Shown here in pieces: positions 43,781 to 51,981 of a DNA stretch of 64,000 bases. How positions within the stretch are numbered: position 1 is the first letter of the stretch; each line of letters begins with the position of its first letter. The DNA is from Methylococcaceae bacterium UBA975 (GTDB taxonomy: Bacteria; Pseudomonadota; Gammaproteobacteria; Methylococcales; Cycloclasticaceae): positions 59,423 to 123,422 of the forward strand of contig DBBV01000010.1 in assembly GCA_002292375.1 (NCBI GenBank), in the 5' to 3' direction. The notes below the pieces were generated by a model. That model searched no databases and was not told where the DNA came from. It saw only the letters and a program-made list of their open reading frames with translations. Position numbers and translations under genes: made by a program.

Positions 43781-44521
43781 TTAAAGTAAGGAATGAATAC
43801 TTGGATGATCGATAGAAGCACGTTCTTTTAGTTTTTTTATATCGACGGCTGATCTGTCCAGTTGTGGCATGTCGATTGGAATGTCGGCAATAATATGACT
43901 CGGCGATTCCGATAAAAATAAAATTCGATCGGCTAACTCAAAGGCTTCATTCAAATCATGGGTTACAAAAATAACTTTTCTTGCTTGCTCAGACCATAGG
44001 CGCAGCAAAAGTTTACGCGCCTTGCGTGCGGTCGTTTGATCTAAAGAAACGAACGGCTCGTCCATTAATAACAGGTCGCTTGGAACACTAAAAGCACGAG
44101 CGAGAGCGACCCGTCGTTGCATGCCGAGTGATAACTGTTGAGGGAATTTGTACAGGCAGTTTTTTAGTCCTAAGCTTTCTAACAAACTCTCGATAACCGA
44201 TGTTGGACTACTGTTTTCTCCCATGGCTAATTGAATATTATCTAGCACAGTGCGCCAAGGTAATAGGCGTGGTGTTTGGAAAACATAACTGCTTTTTATG
44301 GTGACGCCTTTATTGCTGTTGCGTATAAGCCCGTTAAATTCACTATCAAGCCCAGCAATCAAGTTCAACAAAGTCGTTTTGCCACAGCCCGATGGACCAA
44401 CAAGACAGACAAACTGATGGTTCTCTATGTCAAAACGAAGGTTTTGAATAGCGGTAAAGGCTTCTTGATCATTACGTTGAGGGAACGTCTTGTCTTTTAT
44501 ATCAATAATAAATTGACTCAT
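43781..44521 (-). CDS. NitT/TauT-type ABC transporter ATP-binding protein
   Basis: 246 residues. Walker A GPSGCGKTTLLNLIAG (about 42-57), Q-loop in SYVFQTPRLLPWRTV, signature LSLGMQRRVALARAF, Walker B LLLMDEPFVSLD, and H-loop VTHD. The W-R-T after the Q-loop is typical of SsuB/TauB/NrtD proteins. Last gene of the three-gene cassette; abuts the permease gene. Confidence 0.92.
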   Translation of the reverse strand: MSQFIIDIKDKTFPQRNDQEAFTAIQNLRFDIENHQFVCLVGPSGCGKTTLLNLIAGLDSEFNGLIRNSNKGVTIKSSYVFQTPRLLPWRTVLDNIQLAMGENSSPTSVIESLLESLGLKNCLYKFPQQLSLGMQRRVALARAFSVPSDLLLMDEPFVSLDQTTARKARKLLLRLWSEQARKVIFVTHDLNEAFELADRILFLSESPSHIIADIPIDMPQLDRSAVDIKKLKERASIDHPSIHSLL

Positions 44522-45286
44522 TTAATTGACCTTCCATTGACGAGATCTTTTATCTAAAGGCTTTAAAATACTTATCTCGATAAGTTGAATCAGCACAATA
44601 AATGAAACGGTGTAAGCGAGGATGCTAGTAATATCGAAAAGCTGGAAAAACAAATGGATTTGATACCCCATACCATTGCTTCTGCCTAAAAGTTCAACAA
44701 CAAGTACAATTTTCCATATTAAGGCAAGGCCGGTTCTGGCTGACGCCATTATGTATGGATACAACTGAGGTAGGACCACATGCTGTAAAGTCTTGAAACG
44801 GCCAAAGCGATACGTTTTAGCCATTTGTAGCAGTTCCTCATCAAGGTTTTTTGCACCTTCGCGGATGGTGACAATGACGTTAGGTAGTTTATTAACAACG
44901 ACGGCCAAAATGGCAGCCGACTCAACCAATCCAAACCAGACATAGCACATAACAATGGTCACTAAGGCGGGAATATTGAGTAGTATGATTAACCAACTAT
45001 CAAAAAAATCGTCTGTTTTTTTATGCCGACCTAATAATAGGCCTATCGCAATACCAAATAACATGGCCAACAAAAAACTAACGATCAAACGAGAGAGGGT
45101 AATACCCAAATGATAGGGCAAGTCACCGCTTTTGATCGACAGGATTAATTGCAATAAGACGGCCGTGGGAGAAGGTAGTACGGATGAATTAACGTAACTC
45201 GCACTTAACTGCCAGATAACAAGCAGTAGCCCTAAGGATAGAACCAAGTTAAATCCAGAACGTTGTGAGGGTTTAATGTTAAACAT
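44522..45286 (-). CDS. NitT/TauT-type ABC transporter permease
   Basis: 254 residues, six membrane spans. The coupling-helix EAA-like loop reads EGAKNLDEELLQMAKTYRF with the following LPQLYPYIMASARTGLALIW, which fits the SsuC/TauC family. Adjacent to both partners without gaps over 6 bases. Confidence 0.92.
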   Translation of the reverse strand: MFNIKPSQRSGFNLVLSLGLLLVIWQLSASYVNSSVLPSPTAVLLQLILSIKSGDLPYHLGITLSRLIVSFLLAMLFGIAIGLLLGRHKKTDDFFDSWLIILLNIPALVTIVMCYVWFGLVESAAILAVVVNKLPNVIVTIREGAKNLDEELLQMAKTYRFGRFKTLQHVVLPQLYPYIMASARTGLALIWKIVLVVELLGRSNGMGYQIHLFFQLFDITSILAYTVSFIVLIQLIEISILKPLDKRSRQWKVN

Positions 45287-45291
45287 GGAAC

Positions 45292-46281
45292 TTATTGGCC
45301 ATTAGACTCATCCCAAAACAGACTTAAGTCCAATTTGTTATGGGGCCCGACCAAGTCTTGCCCACCAATATCCGAAAGGATTGAATACACACGTGAAATG
45401 GCTTGGCTGTCGCCGGCTGTTAAGGGCTTAATACGGCCATTACAATAATCTTTTCTAAGCAGCGCTTGTGTGGCTATATCAATTGTCCGGGTTAAAGGTA
45501 CTATGGCGGTCCAGTGTTGATCAGATTGGCATAAAAGATCGGCAGCTTGGCGGCTTGCGCTGAGGAATTTATTGATCACTGTAGGTTGTGAGTGGGCCCA
45601 TGACTGACTAAATACGTAGCCTAAAATAGGCAGGTTTGCATCAATGCCCAGCTGTTGAATAATGTCGTGGGTATCCAAAAGCTGTCGATAACCATCGGCT
45701 TTAAGTCGTGCATTGTAGTGCCAAAAATTAATCAAGGCATCTAATTTGCCCTGCTGTATCAAGTGATTAAGTAGCGGGGGAGCGGCAAATATTTTTTCAA
45801 TATCGTTGTCTAGATTAACCCCCTGTTTAAGGGCTAAGGCGCGCAGCAGTAGCCAATTTTTATCTAAAGGGCCGCCTGCGATGCCCACTCGCTTGCCGAC
45901 TAACTGGCTGATATCCCGTATCGTAGATTGTCCATCAACCACAACAGCACCGGCAGTGCTTGAGTAAGGAGCAAAAAGGTAATCAGAAGCCGTACTGCGT
46001 TGTCGTGCTGCCCACATCCAATCAGAAACGATAATATCGGCCGCACCGGTGTGTAGAGAAATTTTGCCGGCCTGGGTGCTTGCCAGTGGTTGGATGATCA
46101 GCTCAAAGCCATTGTTGATGTCGAGTTTATTAGACTTTATCGTCGTGAGGGTCCAATTGACAGTGCCAAATTCAAGCACCGATACCCTGATTGGCGTGGT
46201 GTTCTCTGCGTAGCTAAGTGTAAAAAAAGTGCAGCTAAAAAAAGAAAAAAGGAACCAATATTTTTTACCGTAATGTCGCAT
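45292..46281 (-). CDS. Periplasmic substrate-binding protein, NMT1/SsuA-like
   Basis: 329 residues with a signal peptide (about 1-25, ending LSYA). The mature part has the two-lobe pattern: VSVLEFGTVNWTLTTIKSN, GAADIIVSDWMWAARQRS (about 79-96), LVGKRVGIAGGPLDKNWLLL (about 127-146) and GKLDALINFWHY. Family ligands include sulfonates, taurine, nitrate and thiamine precursors. The sequence does not tell which, and no catabolic gene adjoins the cassette except divergent moaA. Confidence 0.88.
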   Translation of the reverse strand: MRHYGKKYWFLFSFFSCTFFTLSYAENTTPIRVSVLEFGTVNWTLTTIKSNKLDINNGFELIIQPLASTQAGKISLHTGAADIIVSDWMWAARQRSTASDYLFAPYSSTAGAVVVDGQSTIRDISQLVGKRVGIAGGPLDKNWLLLRALALKQGVNLDNDIEKIFAAPPLLNHLIQQGKLDALINFWHYNARLKADGYRQLLDTHDIIQQLGIDANLPILGYVFSQSWAHSQPTVINKFLSASRQAADLLCQSDQHWTAIVPLTRTIDIATQALLRKDYCNGRIKPLTAGDSQAISRVYSILSDIGGQDLVGPHNKLDLSLFWDESNGQ

Positions 46282-46585
46282 GGTTGCAAATAACTGTTGA
46301 TCTACAGTGTAAGTTTAATGTGCTGATATCTTAAATGAAATGATTAGCAGGCATGGAAAAACTATAAAAAAACGCCATTTAACAAGATAAATGCATTAGC
46401 CGTACCCATATAATAGCGGTATATATTGACCTGTAAATTTAAATTGAGTTATGGTGTATCGTCTAAACGACGTAGCGTTTAAGTTGCAGGTCTAAATGAG
46501 AATTATTGGCTTTTGATAAAATTATTGTTTGCGGCGCAAGCTACTGATAAAACGAACAAACACAGCTATTTGAGTATTGAAAAAA
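46282..46585. other. Divergent regulatory region between ABC cassette and moaA
   Basis: About 300 bases, AT-rich, no gene. A possible moaA promoter is TTGACC (46426-46431) with TTATGG 17 bases later (46449-46454), the latter weak. A perfect small inverted repeat TAAACG-N6-CGTTTA (46464-46481) lies just downstream and could be an operator or leader hairpin. I could not recognise a Moco riboswitch. Confidence 0.4.
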
Positions 46586-47602
46586 ATGTTAGACACACTA
46601 GCAAAATTGAGCAACAACAAACTGATCGATAAGTTTGGTAGGCAAGTGACGTATGTGAGAATTTCTGTCACGGACCGCTGTGATTTTCGTTGTGTCTATT
46701 GTATGAGTGAAGACATGGAGTTTTTACCTCGTGAACAAGTATTAACGCTGGAAGAAATTACCCGTCTATCGCAGGCTTTTGTTGAAATGGGCGTGACCAA
46801 AATTCGCATTACTGGTGGCGAACCACTCGTCCGTAAAGGCGTAGTTGAGATGCTCGCGAAAATTTCAAAGCTTGAGGGTTTAGAGGAATTGGTGATCACC
46901 ACCAATGGCTCTCAATTAGTAAAGCTGGCAGAGCCGTTAAAGCAAGCGGGTGTTAAACGGATTAATATTAGCCTAGATAGCCTGGACGCAGAAAAATTCA
47001 AAAAAGTCACTCGCGTGGGTGATCTCAACGTTGTGTTAGACGGTATTCAAGCCGCAAAAAAAGCCGGTTTTGAAAATATAAAATTAAATGCCGTGATTTT
47101 AAAAAACAGAAATCACGATGAAGTAAGAAATTTAGTTCAGTATGCGATGGATCAAGGCTTGGATATTAGCTTTATCGAAGAAATGCCATTAGGTGCCATT
47201 GATAGTCATTCTAGAGAAGAAGCTTACTACTCAAGTGATGAGATTAAACGTGACCTTGAACAGCAGTTTGAGTTATTATCCAGCACCAAAAAAACGGGTG
47301 GGCCTGCGCGTTATTACAACGTGAATGGTTACAATAATAAGGTGGGCTTTATTTCGCCACACAGCCATAACTTTTGTGATACGTGTAATAGGGTGAGGGT
47401 TACCGCTTCTGGTTTGCTGTTATTATGTTTGGGTCAGGAACATTCAATGGATTTAAAGCGCGTGTTGCGGGCAAATCCAATCGATTTAAACAAGGTCAAG
47501 CAAGCGCTAATAGATTCAATGGCTATTAAGCCAAAAGGCCATGACTTTGATCTCACAGAGCAACCTGTTATCTTTCGTCACATGAGTGTAACAGGCGGTT
47601 AA
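46586..47602 (+). CDS. moaA: GTP 3',8-cyclase MoaA
   Basis: Radical-SAM enzyme for the first step of molybdopterin synthesis. About 338 residues. The SAM cluster motif is TDRCDFRCVYCMSEDMEF (C-x3-C-x2-C near residue 26), with ITGGEPLVRKG following. The second cluster Cys are in HNFCDTCNRVRVTASGLLLLC, written as FCDTCNR plus the Cys 14 residues on. The C-terminal Gly-Gly needed for activity is present (VTGG). The start is ATG 46586; a TTG three codons upstream is also possible. The rest of the pathway (moaC, moaD, moaE) is 36 kb away. Confidence 0.96.
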   Translation: MLDTLAKLSNNKLIDKFGRQVTYVRISVTDRCDFRCVYCMSEDMEFLPREQVLTLEEITRLSQAFVEMGVTKIRITGGEPLVRKGVVEMLAKISKLEGLEELVITTNGSQLVKLAEPLKQAGVKRINISLDSLDAEKFKKVTRVGDLNVVLDGIQAAKKAGFENIKLNAVILKNRNHDEVRNLVQYAMDQGLDISFIEEMPLGAIDSHSREEAYYSSDEIKRDLEQQFELLSSTKKTGGPARYYNVNGYNNKVGFISPHSHNFCDTCNRVRVTASGLLLLCLGQEHSMDLKRVLRANPIDLNKVKQALIDSMAIKPKGHDFDLTEQPVIFRHMSVTGG

Positions 47603-47640
47603 ATTTTAGTAATAATAGAAAAAGCCCAGAGGAGGGTGTT

Positions 47641-48108
47641 ATGCAAATGTCTTTAGTAATTGACGCAGATAAATGTACCGGTTGTTTGCAATGTGAAATG
47701 GCTTGTTCGTATGAAGCTGAGGGTGTTTTTAACCCATCGAAATCAAGAATTAAAATCTTCCCATTCCACGAAGAAGGTATTTTTGTGCCTTATACCTGTA
47801 CGCAGTGCGATGAAGCGTGGTGTATGCACGCATGCCCAGTAGAGGCGATTACGCTTAATAAGGCGACGGGGGCTAAAGAGATTATTAATGACCTGTGCGT
47901 TGGCTGCAAGGTCTGTACTATCGCCTGCCCATTTGGTACGGTTAACTATAACGCGGACAACGGTAAAGTAATTAAATGTGACCTATGTGGCGGTGACCCT
48001 GAGTGCGCTAAAGCATGCCCAACTGATGCAATTACCTACCAGGATGCCAATTGGACCGGTTATGACAAAATGAAAGGTTATGCGGCTAAAGCGATACCAA
48101 CGAGTTAA
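47641..48108 (+). CDS. Four-cluster [4Fe-4S] ferredoxin subunit, AOR/DMSO-reductase type
   Basis: 155 residues with 16 cysteines in four cluster-binding sets: Cys12/15/18/22, 53/56/61/65, 86/89/92/96 and 113/116/122/126. This is the pattern of electron-transfer subunits of aldehyde:ferredoxin oxidoreductases (AorA type) and of DmsB/HycB-like proteins. GGAGGG ribosome site 4 bases before the ATG; 38 bases after moaA, hence same operon. No signal peptide. No catalytic molybdo- or tungsto-subunit follows; a terminator does. Confidence 0.9.
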   Translation: MQMSLVIDADKCTGCLQCEMACSYEAEGVFNPSKSRIKIFPFHEEGIFVPYTCTQCDEAWCMHACPVEAITLNKATGAKEIINDLCVGCKVCTIACPFGTVNYNADNGKVIKCDLCGGDPECAKACPTDAITYQDANWTGYDKMKGYAAKAIPTS

Positions 48109-48173
48109 TGGCTGAATGATATCGGTGGTTTATTACTGGCTGCCAATACCCATTTGACCCAGCAGTAAAATAT

Positions 48174-48205
48174 AAAAAAGCAAAGCCTAGCGCTTTGCTT
48201 TTTTT
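48174..48205 (+). terminator. Intrinsic terminator after the ferredoxin gene
   Basis: AAAAAAGCAAAGC (48174-48186), short loop, GCTTTGC (48192-48198) and a T-run to 48205. It closes the moaA-ferredoxin operon. Confidence 0.9.
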
Positions 48206-48280
48206 ATGCTGACATGAGTGTGTTGCAGTAAGTTGCATGCGTGTGGCGGGTTTTCTCAGTAAGTTTTTAAGAGGCGCACC

Positions 48281-48571
48281 TTGTTTAAACAAAAAAAGTT
48301 CACCCTCGATATGGGGATTTCAAAACACGTGTTTTTGGGTTTACTGGAAACGCAAAATAAACTGAAATATGCCCTCAATAGCGAACAGATTAAATTTTCG
48401 TTCGCCGATAAAAATGTTTTAGTCAACCTAGGCGACGAAGGGGTTCGGCGCTTTGGTGCCGCACGCTTGCCCACCTTGGCTATGCATTTTGATTTTTCAG
48501 AATTAACGGACATAGAGCAAGCGTCGTTTATGAAACTGTTCTTGCTTAAGTTTCAACGCGGTGGTGCTTAG
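48281..48571 (+). CDS. Hypothetical protein, 96 aa
   Basis: No family recognised. The frame begins at a TTG with AAGAGG 6 bases upstream; an ATG ten codons later is the alternative. The product is soluble, with a GLLETQNKLKYALNSEQIKFSFADKN stretch of helix-strand type, in the form KLKYALNSEQIKFSFADK. It also has a mixed motif GDEGVRRFGAARLPTLAMHFDF. Its stop overlaps the convergent pyrE stop by 4 bases. It lies after a terminator, so it has its own promoter or is read through. Confidence 0.6.
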   Translation: MFKQKKFTLDMGISKHVFLGLLETQNKLKYALNSEQIKFSFADKNVLVNLGDEGVRRFGAARLPTLAMHFDFSELTDIEQASFMKLFLLKFQRGGA

Positions 48572-49209
48572 CGGGTACCGTATTGTTGCTGATACGTTAA
48601 TATTGCCTGTAACTGCTCGACTTGGCCTGTTTTTTCTAAGTAAGCAATAATGTCACTTAAAGAAATAATGGAGGCCACTTTAAAACCAAACTGGGCTTCG
48701 ACATCCTCAATCGCTGAGGTCTCGCCACGGCCTTTTTCCTCTCGGTTTAATGAAATTAATACGCCGGCGGCCTCAGCGTTGGCTTGATTAATAATGTCTA
48801 CCGACTCGCGTACAGAGGTGCCGGCGCTTATCACATCATCAACGATCAATGCCTTGCCTTTTAAATCAGAACCAACCAGTAGACCGCCCTCGCCATGGTC
48901 TTTCACTTCTTTACGGTTAAAGACGTATGGCATGTCTTTATCAGCGACTTCAGACAGGCCAATAGAGACAGCGCATACTAAAGGGATTCCCTTGTAAGCC
49001 GGGCCGTATAAAATATCACAATCAATGTTTGAATCGAGTAAGGCGTGGGCATAAAAGTGGCCTAATTTGCGTAACCGATAACCGGTATTAAAAAGCCCGG
49101 TATTAAAAAAGTACGGGCTTACGCGGCCAGATTTAAGTGTGAACTCACCAAAACGTAAGGCGTTACACTCGAGGGCAAATTCAATAAAGTCTTGTTTGTA
49201 ATTTTTCAT
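48568..49209 (-). CDS. pyrE: Orotate phosphoribosyltransferase PyrE
   Basis: Makes OMP from orotate and PRPP. 213 residues, starting YKQDFIEFALECNALRFGEF, with KSGRVSPYFFNTGLFN, YGPAYKGIPL, FNRKEVKDHGEGG and PRPP loop ALIVDDVISAGTSVRES (about 119-135). Confidence 0.97.
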   Translation of the reverse strand: MKNYKQDFIEFALECNALRFGEFTLKSGRVSPYFFNTGLFNTGYRLRKLGHFYAHALLDSNIDCDILYGPAYKGIPLVCAVSIGLSEVADKDMPYVFNRKEVKDHGEGGLLVGSDLKGKALIVDDVISAGTSVRESVDIINQANAEAAGVLISLNREEKGRGETSAIEDVEAQFGFKVASIISLSDIIAYLEKTGQVEQLQAILTYQQQYGTR

Positions 49210-49242
49210 TAGCGATTCATAGTTAAGGGTTGATGGACTATT

Positions 49243-49440
49243 TTATTCGTTGTCAGAGCGTGCTGTCAGGTAAATGTGCTGCTGATCGGGGGTAATTTCG
49301 ATAGAAAGCTCTATCGGGCGGCAACAAACGCGGCAGTCCTCGATTGTTTGTTGGCTACCTTGGGAGATGTCTACCCACGTTTCGATCAGTTCGCCACAGT
49401 AAGGGCAGCCATAGTGTTCGCATCGCAGTAAATCATTCAT
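49243..49440 (-). CDS. CPXCG-motif cysteine-rich small protein
   Basis: 65 residues with two Cys pairs, GCPYCGEL (about 12-19) and DCRVCCRPI (about 35-43), matching the CPXCG cysteine-rich family (PF14255). A zinc-ribbon-like fold is likely; function unknown. Its ATG shares a base with the hemW stop (TGATG), so it is translationally coupled. Confidence 0.85.
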   Translation of the reverse strand: MNDLLRCEHYGCPYCGELIETWVDISQGSQQTIEDCRVCCRPIELSIEITPDQQHIYLTARSDNE

Positions 49441-50588
49441 CAGGTCGGTAAAAAATGTTCCAAAGTATCGTTTAAAAAATTCCAGCCGAGTTTAGTGCAG
49501 CGATAGGCATTTGCATCTTGTTGCAATAAGCCTTTACCGATCAGTTGATTAATTTTGGGCAGCACGCTGCTCGGGTCTAAATAAGTGCGTTGCTGGTATT
49601 GTTGTAGGGTAAACCCGGCGGTTAAACGTAGCGCGTTAATCATAAATTCAAACGGTAACTCTGGTGCAGGTATGGCGGCGTTGCCACCTAGGCAGCTGGC
49701 TGTGCCGGCGAGTGTCATGTACTCGCGGGGTTGTTTTTTATTCCAATAGCGGCTGATTTGGCCGTGTTGGTTTGTTAATTTGCCATGAGCGCCTGCGCCA
49801 ATGCCTAGGTAATCACCAAATTGCCAATAATTTAGATTGTGTCGAGAACGTTGTTGTTCGGCAGCATAAGCCGACACTTCGTATTGCTGTAGCTGATTAG
49901 CAATCGTTTGTTGACAGTTGGTCTGCATATCCCAGATAAGCTCATCGTGGGGTAGTTCTGGCGGGTGGTTATAAAATAAGGTGTTTTTTTCGAGCGTCAG
50001 TTGATAATGAGACAGATGACCGGTTTGATAGCTTAGAGCCAATTCGACGTCTAACAGCGCTTGTTCTAGACTTTGTTGCGGTAGCCCAAACATCAGGTCG
50101 ATATTGATGCGCTTAAACCCCGCGTCTTGCGCCATACGAATTGCACCGTGCGCTTGCTTAGCGTTGTGAACTCGCCCGAGGAGTTGCAAATGTGTATCGT
50201 TAAAACTTTGTACACCAATGGATAGACGGTTAACGCCGATCTCGTAAAACCCCTTAAATTTTTCTGCTTCGGCGGTGCCAGGATTGGCCTCCATCGTAAT
50301 TTCAAGGTTTTCACCGCGTTGTAATCGTTGCTTAATGGCGCTTAACAGGCGATCAATGGCGTTAACAGAAAATAAACTGGGGGTACCACCACCGATAAAG
50401 ACACTGCTTAAACGACGACCTTTTACCTTGATGGCTTGCCGGTCTAGGTCTCTAATCAGCGCATCGATGTAGCCGTCTTCATTATAATCATCACGTTTTT
50501 CATGCGAATTAAAGTCACAATAAGGGCACTTTTTAATACACCAAGGAATATGGACGTATAAGCTGTAATCCGCGGGCTTAGTCGACAT
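49440..50588 (-). CDS. hemW: HemW (radical SAM haem chaperone, formerly HemN-like)
   Basis: 382 residues. Radical-SAM motif HIPWCIKKCPYCDFNSHE (Cys spacing C-x3-C-x2-C) near residue 16, VFIGGGTPSLFS (about 63-74), and a C-terminal HemW-type domain with FEFMINALRLTAGF. HemW transfers haem to apoproteins and is not an oxygen-independent CPO; it lacks the extra Cys of true HemN after the motif. In operon rph-rdgB-hemW. Confidence 0.95.
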   Translation of the reverse strand: MSTKPADYSLYVHIPWCIKKCPYCDFNSHEKRDDYNEDGYIDALIRDLDRQAIKVKGRRLSSVFIGGGTPSLFSVNAIDRLLSAIKQRLQRGENLEITMEANPGTAEAEKFKGFYEIGVNRLSIGVQSFNDTHLQLLGRVHNAKQAHGAIRMAQDAGFKRINIDLMFGLPQQSLEQALLDVELALSYQTGHLSHYQLTLEKNTLFYNHPPELPHDELIWDMQTNCQQTIANQLQQYEVSAYAAEQQRSRHNLNYWQFGDYLGIGAGAHGKLTNQHGQISRYWNKKQPREYMTLAGTASCLGGNAAIPAPELPFEFMINALRLTAGFTLQQYQQRTYLDPSSVLPKINQLIGKGLLQQDANAYRCTKLGWNFLNDTLEHFLPT

Positions 50589-50590
50589 AT

Positions 50591-51196
50591 CTAGCGGTTA
50601 AAAAAATCGGATATCTGCGGCAGTAATTGTTTTAATGACTGAGCACGGTGGCTTAGCTTGTTTTTAACTGCCGGCGCTAGCTCCGCAGATGTGCAGTTCA
50701 GTGATGGAATATAAAAAACCGGGTCATAGCCAAAACCGTTGTTTCCATTAGCTTGCAAAGCAATAGTCCCTTGCCAAACGCCGTGGCCAACCAAGGGCGC
50801 AGGGTCGTCAGCACTGCTCATAAACACCATCACACAATGGAAGCGAGCGCTGCGTACTTGATGCGGTGTTTTTTCTAATTCTAGTAACAGTTTTTCGGTA
50901 TTACGTTGATCATTTGAAGGCAGGCCTGCGTAGCGCGCAGAATAAACCCCTGGCGCACCATTAAGTGCGTCCACCGCTAAGCCCGAGTCATCAGCAATAG
51001 CGGGCAGTTTAGATAGCCTCGCAGCGTGCCGCGCTTTAATAATGGCGTTTTCAATAAAGGTCGTGCCGGTCTCGTCGGCATCGCTGATAGCAAAGTGAGA
51101 CTGCGGCAGTACCCGTACAGACTGCTCGCTGAGCATGGCTTGGATTTCAGCAATTTTACCCTGATTACTGCTCGCTAAAACGACCTTTAGGGTCAT
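50591..51196 (-). CDS. rdgB: XTP/dITP diphosphatase RdgB
   Basis: House-cleaning pyrophosphatase for non-canonical purine nucleotides. 201 residues with VLASSNQGKIAEIQAML at the start, ADDSGLAVDALNGAPGVYSARYAG (as DDSGLAVDALNGAPGVYSAR), and NGNNGFGYDPVFY (about 149-161). Overlaps rph by 4 bases and sits 2 bases before hemW. Confidence 0.97.
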   Translation of the reverse strand: MTLKVVLASSNQGKIAEIQAMLSEQSVRVLPQSHFAISDADETGTTFIENAIIKARHAARLSKLPAIADDSGLAVDALNGAPGVYSARYAGLPSNDQRNTEKLLLELEKTPHQVRSARFHCVMVFMSSADDPAPLVGHGVWQGTIALQANGNNGFGYDPVFYIPSLNCTSAELAPAVKNKLSHRAQSLKQLLPQISDFFNR

Positions 51197-51909
51197 TTTT
51201 TTAAGGCGTCTTGTTGATGTTCCATTAACTCGTTAATGCCTTTAGCCGCTAGATTAAGCATCTCGTCCAGCTCTTCTCTACGAAACGCATGGCCTTCGGC
51301 GGTGCCTTGCACTTCAATAAAAGCGCCTGCCTCATTCATGATAACGTTCATATCGGTTTCGGCTTCGGAATCTTCTGGGTAGTCTAAATCAAGAACCGCT
51401 TCTCCTTTATAGATACCAACAGAGATTGCCGCAATTTGTCCAATCAGTGGGTTTTTTTTGATTTTTTTATTGGCCAATAGTTGTTCAACAGCGATGGATA
51501 AGGCGATAAAGCCACCGGTAATCGACGCCGTTCTTGTGCCGCCGTCGGCTTGTAGCACATCACAATCAATCGTAATGGTGTAACCATCCAAGGCGTCGAG
51601 GTTAACCGCAGCGCGTAAAGAACGACCAATTAAGCGTTGAATTTCTTGTGTGCGACCGCTTTGTTTACCGCGAGCCGCTTCTCGACCCATTCGTGAGTGT
51701 GTCGAGCGTGGCAACATGCCGTATTCTGCGGTTACCCAGCCTTGCCCTTTGTCTCTTAAAAAACGGGGTACGGAGCGTTCAACTGAAGCAGTACACAAGA
51801 CCTGTGTGTTACCGCAGGTCATTAATACCGAACCTTCGGCATGCATGGTAAAGTTTGTGGTTACTTTAATTTCGCGAAGTTCGTCCGCATTACGTCCGCT
51901 AGGTCTCAT
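51193..51909 (-). CDS. rph: Ribonuclease PH
   Basis: Phosphorolytic 3' exoribonuclease trimming tRNA precursors. 238 residues: MRPSGRNADELREIKVT at the start, SVPRFLRDKGQGWVTAEYGMLPRSTHSR (seen as GWVTAEYGMLPRSTHSR), SGRTQEIQRLIGRSLRA and IDCDVLQADGGTRTASITG (about 116-134). First gene of rph-rdgB-hemW. Confidence 0.97.
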   Translation of the reverse strand: MRPSGRNADELREIKVTTNFTMHAEGSVLMTCGNTQVLCTASVERSVPRFLRDKGQGWVTAEYGMLPRSTHSRMGREAARGKQSGRTQEIQRLIGRSLRAAVNLDALDGYTITIDCDVLQADGGTRTASITGGFIALSIAVEQLLANKKIKKNPLIGQIAAISVGIYKGEAVLDLDYPEDSEAETDMNVIMNEAGAFIEVQGTAEGHAFRREELDEMLNLAAKGINELMEHQQDALKK

Positions 51910-51981
51910 AATTTTTCCTGAATGAATAAACGCGCATTATAGGACAAGACGGTTGCTCAAAGAGTTTGAAAGTAAAAACTT

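Noticed and set aside
46464..46481. Moco riboswitch before moaA
   Set aside because: Only a 6-base inverted repeat is visible; the multi-stem architecture of the Moco RNA could not be identified.
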